Made by a program: the position numbers and the translations under genes. A model generated the notes under the pieces. The model was given only the letters and a program-made list of their open reading frames with translations, was not told the DNA's origin and made no database searches. A stretch of DNA of 64,000 bases, taken from positions 18,468,173-18,532,172 of the forward strand of contig OZ017798.1 in assembly GCA_963969395.1 (NCBI GenBank), written 5' to 3'. The DNA is from Pseudoscleropodium purum (taxonomy: Eukaryota; Streptophyta; Bryopsida; Hypnales; Brachytheciaceae). Of the stretch, positions 12,827-23,584 are shown piece by piece. The first letter of the stretch is position 1; each line of letters starts with the position of its first letter.

Positions 12827-12862
12827 ATGCAATGCAGGGAGGAGCCGGGGTGTGTCCCGAGT

Positions 12863-15656
12863 ATGGAGGATTGGAGAACCTCGTCGCAGGCGGAATCCAG
12901 GGATGGAAGCTCCAGGCGCCGTGCAAATACACGATGGACGTGGCGAAGCTCCTGTTTCGCCGTCGTGGTCATGTGCGCTCTGCTTGCTGCGCCTGCCATG
13001 GCTGCCACTTACGCCCCTGGTACGTCACCCAGGACTGGACCCCTCTCTCCAATAATTGCTCCCTTATTGCGCAACCACACTAATTGTTGTGATTAAATTG
13101 GATCATCTACGGTGTTCTTGGCGACCGGTTGTAGTGGTTGCTGTTGATAGACTTTTGTTGTAGGGCTCACTTTGGCTTTTGGTATCAATGAAGACGAATC
13201 AAGCTTGCTAGGAAAATTACGTGATATTGAAGCCGTTCTGGCACACCTCTCGATCAAGTCTTGCTTGTTTGCTCCGACGATTGATTGACCGCTGCATTCG
13301 GAATGTGGAGTTATTGGAGGCTCCTGTAGCAACTTGTCCCTGTTTCTGATCCGGGAATAGTTTGGTGAATTAAGTTGCACAGACAGTGTGTTCTCTGAAG
13401 CTCGACGCTCATAAGCTCGATTCTCAGAATAATGCTATTTCATTGCTCGCAATCACCTAGCCACCTCAGACTCTAAGATTTTCTGTAAATGCGGATTCCA
13501 GGTGTTAGATCACCTTGACTGAAATTGTGCTTGAGGGTAATCTCTTACGAGAAGCAATAGGAGCGGGAGCTTAATCATCCGTCAGCTCAGGATTACGCAC
13601 TTATTCCACTTTACTCATTTCTCAAGCAAATCTCCGTTAGAAAACTGCGAGTGCGTTACCCTGTTTTCAATGTTGAGCGCATTTAACCCACATTTTTTGA
13701 GGACGGAAGAAAACGAATAGTTTGATGTTTGATAGAAAAAGCTCCGGACAATCTTTAGCTATGGCTTTCCTAATATCTGACCCCCTTTGGATCCGAAGAC
13801 TCTCTAAATTGTAGATCGACTCCCGTAAGAATGAGAGGTAGCGGGGTTTCTTTTGCCACTTCGCACAAGTGTCATAATTGGTGTCATAAATGAGCGTGAC
13901 GTTATGCCTCCATCGCGTACTTATGAGCTGGTCGGTTTTCGATTAGAACTGGAATTACTGTTGCAATGGCTTCGACTTGAATTCTGGCCAATCCATTGCA
14001 GTCGATCGGTTTAATTGTTCAATTCCGGGTGATGACTGATTCGGGGCTTGAGTTCTGTGTCTGCTTCTGAGGATTGAAATGCGCACGTCATGTAGCACCA
14101 CTTTCTCTAGCTCTTTGATTGTGGTTTGTGTTTCTGTAGCTGCTTGGATTGTGGTTTATGTTTCTGTAGCTCCTTGAGTTTGGTTTTTTCTTCTCTTGAT
14201 GCTCAATTTATGGTTTGTGTTTCTCTAGGTGTTCGATGTGTGGTCCATGATTCTCTAGCTGCTTGGATTGCGGTTTATGTTTCTCTAGTTCTGACTTGAG
14301 TTTGGTTTATGTTCCTCTAGCTGCTTGATTGGGGCTTGTATTTCGCTGGCTGCTCGATCTCTGGTTCATGCTTTCTCGTGGCAACTGGAACTATCTGCCT
14401 GAACAGAAGCAATGACTTCGGTTTCAAGTGTGGCAAGCATAAATAAATCCATTGCAGTCAGCATGCTTGTGAAATTCGGGTGATTCCAGAGCTAATTTTT
14501 CGCGTGAGTTCCTCTTTGTCCCATTCTTGCAGAAGCGCGCACGATGGGCATAAACTACGGCCGCCTTGCCGACAACATCCCAGACGGCTCCGACACCGTC
14601 AAAATCATCAAGAACCTCGGCTTCGGCCGCGTCCGCATCTTCGACCACGACCCCTCCACCATCCAAGCCTTCGCCAACTCCAACTTACAGCTCACCATCG
14701 GCATGTCCAACCTCGACATCCCCCCTCTCGCCGATGCCACCGCCGCCGACTCCTGGATCGCCACCAACGTCGTCCCTTACTACCCTGCCACCAACATCAC
14801 CTGCATCACTGTCGGCAACGAGCTCTTCACGTACCCGGATCAAGCCTCCATCTGGCCCTCTCTCGTCCCGGCTATCCAAAACCTCTACAACTCCCTGCAA
14901 TCCCGCGGCCTCACCACCGTCAAAGTCTCCACTGCAGTAGAGTATTCCGTGCTCGCAAGCTCCTTCCCTCCCTCGAGTGGCGTCTTCCGGGAAGAGATTT
15001 CGATCTCGACAATGCAGCCACTTCTGGCCCAGCTGGACGCGACTGGAAGTTATCTCTACGTGAACGTGTATCCGTACTTCGGGTGGAGCCTTAACACGGG
15101 GGATATTCCGTTGGATTACGCGCTCTTCACGAGGGACACTGTGTTCACGGTGGATCCCAAGTGGAACCTGCAGTATATGAACCTCTTGGATGCGCAGCTG
15201 GACGCCATGGCGGCGGCTATGGAAGCTGTTGGCTATGGCGACGTCAGGATTGTGATTAGTGAAACCGGGTGGCCCACGATGGGTGACGCAAACACACTGG
15301 GAGCGAATATTTCCAACGCGCAGATGTATAACAATAACTTGATCAAGTGGGCTGCGAGTAATCCTACGAGGGGGACGCCGCGAAGGCAAGGCGTGTACGT
15401 CCCAACTTTCATCTTCGCGGTGTACAATGAGAATCAGAAACCAGGGCCGACGACTGAACGGAACTGGGGCGTGTTGTACCCATCCGGAAAATCTGTGTAT
15501 CCCTTGGACGTTTCCGCCTCTGGGACTGGCGATGGTGGAGGCTCGTCGTCTGGGGGAGGAAGTTCACCCTCGCAACCCAAAACGTGTAACGGAAGGCCGA
15601 GCGTGTTGTCCCTGTCGGCGTCCTTCTTCGGCATTCTTTTCAACCTTAGAATCTAA
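12863..15656 (+). CDS. GPI-anchored-type glucan endo-1,3-beta-glucosidase (GH17)
   Basis: Hydrolyses beta-1,3-glucan (callose) at the cell wall or plasma membrane. Two exons: 12863-13019 and 14533-15656, joined across a phase-1 intron (G|GTACGT ... TTCTTGCAG) to give about 426 residues. An in-frame ATG at 12827 would add 12. Exon 1 encodes a basic N-terminal stretch and a hydrophobic signal core (FAVVVMCALLAAPAMA). Mature GH17 sequence starts at MGINYGRLADN. Catalytic residues are visible: acid/base Glu in VGNE (about residue 149) and nucleophile Glu in ISETGWP (about residue 296). The C-terminus has a Gly/Ser linker and a hydrophobic tail typical of a GPI-anchor signal. No CBM43/X8 domain is present. 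Codon use is strongly GC-rich. The frame ends in TAA with no sign of damage. Confidence 0.93.
14095..14375 (+). repeat. Intronic tandem repeat in the glucanase intron
   Basis: About seven imperfect copies of a 35-40-bp unit with core GATTGTGGTTTATGTTTCT and GTAGCTGCTT. It lies about 160 bp before the acceptor site of the 1,513-bp intron (13020-14532). The rest of the intron shows nothing recognisable. Confidence 0.8.
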
Positions 15657-15972
15657 GCTCGCTACAGGATCCTCCACTTGTGAGTCCACTTCGCAAGCTC
15701 GGATTGCTCACTCTCGATCTGTGATGGAGCCTCGGCATCGTGCACTTGCAATTGTGATTTGTAGTTCCCATGCTCTGATTTGTCGCTCTCTGTGATCGAT
15801 TACAAGTGCGTGCTGATTGCAATTGCGAGCAATTGGAAGGCGCTGGTCCGGAGTGGATGGTGATCGGTGATCGATGGATTGAATTAGCTTCGGCCTGTCG
15901 ATCGGTTGTAGCATATTCGATGATGATTATATAGTTGTTAGCTAGCTAGCTCCCAATTCCTTGATGTGAATC

Positions 15973-15978
15973 AATAAA
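15973..15978 (+). terminator. Polyadenylation signal AATAAA of the glucanase gene
   Basis: A canonical AATAAA lies about 317 bp after the glucanase stop codon, in AT-richer DNA and in the right orientation. Confidence 0.55.
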
Positions 15979-16059
15979 GGAATCGCTCGCGTGCCGGTGT
16001 CGCGGACTTCGGATCTTGCTTTCGTTCTTGCTTTCGTTCTGTGACTGTTGTGCTGAGAG

Positions 16060-16275
16060 CTTCTGTGACCATTCTCATGGTGGGAGTGTTGTGGTGTAAG
16101 CGTGTCTGACTCTTCACATGGTGTGAATGTGTGTTACTGGTGTGGTGTAAGCATGTCTGACTACTCACATGGTGTAGGGACTTGTGGTGTAAGCTTGTCC
16201 CACTATTCACATGGTACTCCGTATCAGTTTGTGTCCCTATTGCAGTGAAAGCTTGCATAACTATTCACATGGTAT
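16060..16275 (+). repeat. Minisatellite, ~55-bp unit, about four copies
   Basis: The unit contains GTGTAAGCNTGTCTGACT and NTTCACATGGT. It follows the likely polyadenylation site of the glucanase gene. The copies diverge progressively to the right. Confidence 0.85.
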
Positions 16276-16745
16276 AAGATAAACCTGCCTACGAATCATA
16301 TGAATTTTAATTTAATTTAATTTAGTTTTTTTTGCAATTTTTTTTTGACAGCATGGTGTTCTTTAACTATGGGAGAAACTACATGGAAAAAAGGCCTAAA
16401 ACAGCCCTCCCGGCCCTCCCTCCCAAACTCTTCTAATGATTTTATTTTTTGAACAAAGTATAAATTTGTTATGAATTTTTGAAGTGTGTTGTCCAATTGA
16501 CAATTGCTTTTTTCTTCAAAATGTCATAGCACTTTGGAGATAATGTATTCACAATTTTGGTCTCAAGACAATGTAAAAGAGTAGTTTGATGGGTACCTAC
16601 AAGTTTTCATAGAAGATTATGGTCACAAGAAGGTAGTTGGTGTAAGTAGTGAAAAGCTATCCTTCATAAATTGTGAGTTTTTCATGTTACAATGGGGGCT
16701 ATGATGCTTCCACCCTTTAACTTGAACCCCCTCACTAAAGTCTAG

Positions 16746-16952
16746 AGAGTTCTTGATGACAATAACAACCTAAAAAAGAACTTTTTTAAGTTCATAAAGT
16801 TTACAAAGATAGTAGTAACACATGTAATTGGATCTGTGGAGGATGAGAGGACATTTTTGTCCTTGGCTTTCTTGAAATCAAAGTCAAGAGCTACCCTTGT
16901 GGAGAACTTGGAGGTGGTAGTTGGAATGTATTCTCCAAAAAAATTCACATGA
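16746..16952 (+). pseudogene. Relic of a hAT-family transposase C-terminus
   Basis: An open frame of 68 codons ends at TGA 16950-16952. Its last part reads GSVEDERTF, LSLAFLKSKSR and ATLVENLEVVVGMY. This pattern (E-R-x-F-S followed by K-S-x-x-R-x-x-L) is the hAT dimerisation region of plant elements and zinc-finger-862-like proteins. An in-frame TAG at 16743 cuts it off upstream and no further transposase sequence is readable. It is therefore a short remnant, unrelated in position to the larger element at 34407. Family assignment rests on motif recognition only. Confidence 0.65.
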
Positions 16953-18191
16953 AACTTTTCTTTATTAGAAAGTATTTGAAGAGTGATTTACTCTAGGAGA
17001 GAGGGGTTAGTATTTGTGACATGCTTAGTTACTTGCTTTAGTTACCTTGACTAAATCTTAGCATGGTTCATCAAGATTGTAGGTTAGTTTCTTTGTTGTT
17101 GTTAAATTTTGAGGTTTATAGTTTCATATATGCAATAGATCTTGAGATTTGATTTCTAACTTGGGAGGATAGGAATTTAATTTAGTAATCTTTTTGTTTC
17201 TATTTATTTCATTAATAGTTTGACCTTGCAATGAAATTTAAACCAATGGGGTCTCACATTTTATTGCAAGATTGGTGCAATTGTTTGTAGCTATCTTGCA
17301 AGGAGTCCATTGACCCTAATTATTTTCTTGTTTGCACTTTTGAACATGTTTTTTCTGGCTTGTATTTGGTCTTGTAAACATGGTGGCTTGCATTTGTATT
17401 TGCTAGGCCAAATGTATTTGCTCACGGTAGAGACCTCTCTTGTTGTGTTTTCCAATTTTTGCTCTCATGTGTAGTTGTCTAATTTAGGCATTAAAGCTTC
17501 TTTGTACGTGTGTAGGTTTATATTGGTTGTTATTTTATTCACATAGGTTCTTTATTTCTTGACCCTAATTCCTTGTTCTATATTCATGTGCACATTTTTA
17601 TTAAGGCATCAAAGAGTGTGTGTTTGTACGTAGGTTACTAGGTTTGTGTTAGTTGGTATTTCATTCACAAATGTGCTTAATTGTTTGTACATGATTACAT
17701 GTTTTACATTCATGCATGTGCACATTCTTACTAAGGTTTAAAAGTATGTGTTTGTGTAGATCTGAGGTGGTAGGTAGAAAAGTCTTAGTTTGTCTATTTT
17801 TCATCAATTTGCAAGTGTTCATTTCCTTGTAATGCACTTATTTGTTGCAATTTCTTGGCATTTAATCTTCTTTAATTTGTCCTGTGCTAAATTTTTTTGC
17901 CAATCATACTTTAATTGAAGTACTAGATTTTGCCATGTTTGTACTACATATATTGAAAATGTCACCTTTTTTTTTTTATTGTACTATAGTAAGGTAGCAT
18001 ATTGCCATTGGAAGGACTATAAAAAATTGTGTATTATCCAAATTGTTACCATTAAAAGCCAAAGTGTTGCCAACAAAAGGAACCCACTATAGCTATTGTA
18101 TCACCAATTGCATTCCAATAGGACAAACCAATTCACCATTTAGGCAATCTTGGAAAAATGAAATTAGAAGCCTTAATACATACATGTTTCC
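16953..18191. other. AT-rich stretch without genes
   Basis: T-rich sequence with recurring words such as GTGCACATTNTTANTAAGG and TTTGTGTAGGTT around 17460-17760, suggesting old internal duplication. No open frame or RNA gene is supported. Confidence 0.5.
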
Positions 18192-18219
18192 AATCACTAC
18201 AAGAATATAGGCATTCTAT

Positions 18220-18480
18220 GACTACGTAAATGACTACGTTTTCAGTCATTTCGGACATATATGACTGCCTGTAAAAATGGGGCTCCGCAGTCATTGTGGA
18301 CGAGTCCTTTAGGACATGACTGCATTCTTAATATCACCATCCATCATCGTACAAGGAAAGTTTTGGATGAATTATTCCTACGTGGTCTCTGACGTGTTCA
18401 GGTCTGCATGACGTGGCACTTGGGTTCGTTAGTCATAGTGTAGTCATTTTTTAGTCCCACTGTAGTCGAATTCTGATGGT
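18220..18480 (+). repeat. Left subterminal repeat region of the CACTA element
   Basis: Multiple TGACTACG, AGTCATT and AGGACATGACT words occur in both orientations. The mirror region at the right end (28200-28345) uses the same words, including GTAGTCATTTAGGACAT. Inferred role: transposase binding. Confidence 0.8.
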
Positions 18481-19121
18481 GGGCCCCACTTAGTCCACAT
18501 GGCAATTGCTGGTAGGTGGTTCAATCCAATGTTCAGACGTTCAGATGGACAACAAGTTCTGGTGCAGTTATTCCCTAGTAGGGATTCAGTTGAACTACAG
18601 TCATGTCATTGTGTATTGTTGCAATTGCAACTGCAGCTTAGTGAAGTGGTAGTTAAATAGTAGTCAGTCTCCTATGCTTAAGTGCTACTGCAGTTGCACC
18701 TGAGTTGCATCTTAGTTATATTTCAATACTAGGGTTGACAACGTAATGAAGCTTAGAAGCTGTTTTAGTACGATGTGGTTGTATAGCTCAGCATTTGCTT
18801 TCATGAAAATGATAGAAAATTGATAGCCAAGTAAGCCAACCAACATGAGAACTATTGAGAAGAAAAATAGTTGTACAAGCAATGGATGCACATACCATTA
18901 CAAAATGGAAGACACCTAAAGCATTTTGTCAATGTCTACATCTATGATTGCATTTCTCTGAATTATTACACACAAGGTTTTGTGAGAATTCAAGGCATTG
19001 ACCACTCTAAAATCAAAATACGTGCCCTCTTCCTTTAGAAGTACGACAATTCTGTACTATAGAGGGCTATCAGTCTTGCATGCAAATGTTACACTACACT
19101 TACACCAGCAGCGAAGTAATC

Positions 19122-21118
19122 TCATGGGTTCAACTTTATGTATTTGGAATCCCAAATGACGTTTCTACCTTGAACGTCGTGCATTACTTCTTGGTCAGCC
19201 TCCGGCTTGGGAAACATCAACGACACCTTCGGTTGCGAAACCTCCCGCACGTCCACTCTAAACCAACCATCCGGAATGAGCATGCCATGGAACTTATCTA
19301 TCCCTCCTATACTGTTGATTCTTCCCAAAGCCACCTTCTGCCGAGTGGATCGTGGATTGATGAGGTACACATTGTCATACAAGTTGAGCTGAAAGATAGA
19401 TTTGTTTTGTTAGATACAGGAAGTACTCCTGCCCGTGGGACCTTCAAAACATACTTCTCATTGCCAATGTAGTCACTCATACAATAAATAACTGAAAATT
19501 GACTAACAACTTTCCCAGTTGAGTCACATATGAGGACTGGATGAGGATAATGCAACTACCAAATGACTAGGTAGTCATTCCTGAGTCATACAATTGAAAC
19601 AACATTGACCTCAGCCTTCTAATTCCCCGAATGAAATTTGTGTACTCCAACACATTCAGGCTTCAACATCTCACCTTTTTTTTGGAAGAGTCACGGTTCT
19701 TGTCCTCTGCCGCTGTCGTCTTTGCCCTTGTCTCTCTTTTCCGTGCCTTCAACAAACACACACAAATTTTTTGTTAGAATTGAAAACAATTAGAAGGTGA
19801 GGGGACACGAATGAGCTTGAACCTTGTGGTCCACAAGTCCCCTCACCTTCCTCTGTAAGCGCATTGTCACTGAGATCTGAATTCTGTGTCAAATCATGCC
19901 CTTGAACTGCATTGTTCTGCACATGTGAAGCATTCTGTGCATGGAACTCCTTCACATCTGTAGCGACATACAAAGCTTTCAAAAGTGGCCACAATGTGGA
20001 CTTCAAGTAATTGTTGTCATCAGCTAGTTTTGCCAAATCAGCAACATAGAACGCACTGGTGATGACGACATTGGCTTGCGGATTGCATGACACTCTTGAT
20101 GCATTGTTGTCAATGACCACAGTGTTTGAGGGGCTAAATTGAGGCCATTCACTGTAAACTTTTGACAAAGGCTTCCCCCAAGCTATTGGTTTGCCGCCCT
20201 CAAACTGTACAGCCTCACATTTCTTCCCACCCCACACAAAGAGAGGACTGAAGTCACAATGTCCTTGCCTTTCTGTCATTGTGGGCACAATGTCTTCCAT
20301 GTAAGACTGACTCTTACTGCCCCAAAATCCCACTGTGAAATTAAAGAAGCACCGTGCCAAAAAGGGTTGCAACCATGGTCTTAAAAATACCCTCCTGCTC
20401 TTCGTTCTCAACGTGGGCCTAATTCTAGAGTTTGGATTCTTCTCCTCAGCCAGACTACAATCCAGCAAGGTCCCATGAATGTTGAAAATTAGCAATTTAG
20501 CTTTTGCATTTTCGATGGGTACAATGCGTAAATTCGAAGTAGCTCTCACATGACCTGACCCAGAATCAGGGAGTGTTGCCTTTGCATTTACCTCAGTGGA
20601 TGCTTTCGTTAGCTTCTTCTGCTTCTTTGGAGAAGATTTCATTGGAGCACCACTTGCTTCCACTGCCTTCTCTGAGTCGTCCACCATGTTTTTCCCAGCT
20701 TGGACCACATCCACTGCTTTTGTTGCCTTCTTCTGCTTAGGAGGGGAAGACTTGGTTGGAGCAGCAATTGGTTCCACAAGTTCTCTAGGGTCCTCCACTT
20801 TGTTCTCTCCATCCTCTTCAAGATCCACGATATTACTTGCATCACTGCCAGTAATATGCGTGTCGGAGTCCACTTTGCTGGTGTCCACATTCACAAACTC
20901 CCGATCCTGCACTTCCTATGGAGGACATTGGCCAATTCCGTCCACAGGGATGTCGCTCGTGTCGGCCAAGAAATCATTGCCTTGTACGACCTTTGGAATT
21001 CTCTGTGTGAGTCGAACACTTGCATCGTACTAGCTTTACCTGCATCCACGTCCAATAATATTTTCATCAGCAACCCTAAACCGCTCAAGTCCTTCCCTGT
21101 GTGGCATTGCTCTTCCAT
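19122..21118 (-). pseudogene. CACTA companion protein with FCP1/NIF-like phosphatase fold and DUF8039-like tail
   Basis: Candidate exons on the minus strand: 21118-~20920 (ATG-containing), 20906-~19850, 19746-19675 (basic, Lys/Arg-rich), 19555-19442 and 19388-19122. The large exon starts with two copies of a basic KSSPxKQKK motif (possible nuclear signals). It then has an NIF/FCP1-type HAD domain: LLIFNIHGTLLD, RPWLQPFLARC, VVIDNNASRV and a final LAKLADDN. The usual DxDxT is changed (Asn and His replace both Asp), so phosphatase activity is unlikely. The last exon (KVALGRI, FHGMLIPDGW, VIWD) resembles the DUF8039 domain of En/Spm proteins. An in-frame TAG at 20916-20918 separates well-formed sequence on both sides. 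First-exon structure is uncertain. By position it is the TNP1/TNPA-like partner of the transposase. Confidence 0.65.
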
Positions 21119-21783
21119 CTTGCAAGTAAAGAAGAAGTACAATTGTGAGTCAAATCTGCTTTTCTATCCAAGAGTTTTACTTGAACTACAGCGTGTATAC
21201 AGTGAAGTAAAAACCGCCATCTTTTTTAACAAAACAAATCACACTATAGCCGTCACAGAATGCAACTTCTATACGTACCATTCTCCACTACGATGACGTT
21301 TACAAACCCTACTCAGCGTACGAGGAGGCCCACACCGCGAGAAGGGCAAATTACCTATAGGCGGGACCTCCGAGGTCGCCTTGCTCTGAACATGTGCACA
21401 CACAATTGCTATATTCATCATACCTACGGCAATACCTTCGTCGTCTATTTTGGTTTCGTCGGAAGATGAAGCCACATCTACACTCATTTTGCCCCTCCTC
21501 TGCACACGCTTGCTCCTGCGTCGTGCGTTTTCCCTCACTAGCAACGTCGGATGACTTCGTCTGGGCAATCCAAAGTTCTCTCTTGCAATGTGACCCCTTC
21601 CCGCATCGGCTGCCTCAAGCAATACTTCTTTCTGGGGATTCAAATCCTTTGTCCTACACACATGAATTCACAGCTTACTACAGTCCAATACGTCGCTACG
21701 AGGTAGGTCAAACAAAATACAAGAGCGCATGCTACCGTGAATGTCGACAAACTCTCTACTCCAAAGTCTGTGCCTCAGAACGG

Positions 21784-22057
21784 GTTTAGGGTTTCGCTAG
21801 CCTCTGCAGCCTCCTTACGCCGCCATACAGCCGCCACACGTGTGCAACGTTGCGGTTTTCTAGTACTCCTCAACTTATTCAACTAGTTTATGCCCACTAA
21901 ACTAATGTATGACTCTACGGATGAGTTTAGGGTTTTGCTAGCCTTTGCAGCCTCCATACGCCGCCATATAGCCGCCAAACGTGTGCAACGTGGCGGTTTT
22001 CTAGTACTCCTCAACTTATTCAACTAGTTTATGCCCACTAAACTAATGTATGACTCT
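21784..22057 (+). repeat. 141-bp tandem duplication between the divergent CACTA genes
   Basis: Two copies start at 21784 and 21925. They are nearly identical, each containing GCTAGCC, GCAGCC, CGCCGCCATA, CGTGTGCAACGT and TTATTCAACTAGTTTATGCC. The duplication lies between the start of the minus-strand gene and the plus-strand transposase, where a shared regulatory region would be expected. Confidence 0.9.
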
Positions 22058-23584
22058 ACAATGACTCGAGCACTACTAGAATAACAAATGCAGTCATACA
22101 TGAGTAGTACGCTGCAACTGGAAGTCTACTATATAATGACTGGACTCGGCTTCCGAGACCAATTAATGTAGTAGTTGAGCAAGAAACAAGAAAAGCGGAC
22201 AGAAATTGCACAAGAACTCCAGTGCATGAAGAACAGAAGGCTGAGGACTTACATTCTTTGGATGGCCACTTCCATAGGCTTCAGTTTTTGCCGTAAGAGC
22301 TGCACACGCTTGTCTCATTCTAATTTGTAGGCAGACTTTCCCTCGTCTCCTGTTGCCGTCTTCTCTTCCTCCATCTGCTTCTGAATTAGGTTAGTGAAAT
22401 GCCCGTAGTGCCCAACAATAGTACTGTAGGGATTGACGTTCACAAGCAGCGCGTTACCAAGAAACAAGGGTATGCACACCTTTTTCCTGCTCCGTCACTA
22501 TCTTGCAGGTGCCTAAGTGATCGAATGTCTGTTACAGGAAGAGAAGTGATGACCGCGTGCCGCAGCTGCGATCAAATAGCAGAATGCAAAAGAGCCGGCT
22601 TTGTCGTGAATCTTGATTTTGCTGCCTTCCTAGCGTCGTTGAAGAAATTCCGCTAAAGTGAATAACGAAGAAGCCTATAGTAGCCAGTACTCTGTGTCGC
22701 TATAGAACGACGGCAGAGAATCACCTCTTGATACGGTAATAAATGTCCACTGAATTTGGTCCTTTTCTTGTGGACGTCAATCATGAGAGCAATGTCCGTG
22801 CTCTGCGTCGGTGATAATTTTGTGGGATTGCCTTTGAGGGCACGGAGTGTTAGCCTTTTATTGTAGAAATTGCCTTTCAATGAACCCTGAATTTCTTAAG
22901 TGCTTTCAACCCTAAACTGCTCATACGTCTTCAGAATTATGCCGAACTTACCTCAAGCACTAAATGTTATACTTCACGATGCTCTGCAAGATGATCCCAC
23001 AGTCTTAATTTGAATTACTGTGTTTTCAAAAGTTCTTCTATTTTCCCTTACATGCCATGCTGTGGTTCCTTATGCATATGCTACGTTGCCCATGTACATT
23101 CTCCTTCAGTTTCTTGTTGTGTTGAGAAGCCATGTGAAATGAAGGGGATGCTATGTACATGTTAGGAAAATTGTATTCAAGTGTGGACTTCCCCTTGAAA
23201 TTATATGGACTACGTCATTGTGCAATGAAGTAGACAAGGTAAGGACTCAACGTGAACCCTGCGAAGTCATTACTTTGTTTGAGAATGAGAAACGTTGGTA
23301 AATGACTAGGTATTAACTCGTTGAAGTCATTCTGTAGTTGTCACTTAATTGACCTTCGGGCTCTTCAGTCATTTTGTACTTTCATGAAGTTGGCTATGAG
23401 TTCACAACAGTCATATTGTAGTCTGTTTTCATTGCATATGAAGAAATTTAAGTGTGGTCTGCTTGGAAATTTTCTGGCATTCCATAATTCTGTTGTCAAG
23501 GTTAGTACTCAGAAAAATTTTGGAACTCACATTTGAAAATGACATCCTCGTGTAGTTGTTGAAGTTCAGAAGTGTACGATCAAA

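Noticed and set aside
14424..15795. Long frames on both strands across the glucanase exon
   Set aside because: They are other-frame readings of the GC-rich GH17 coding sequence. Only the frame with VGNE and ISETGWP is real.
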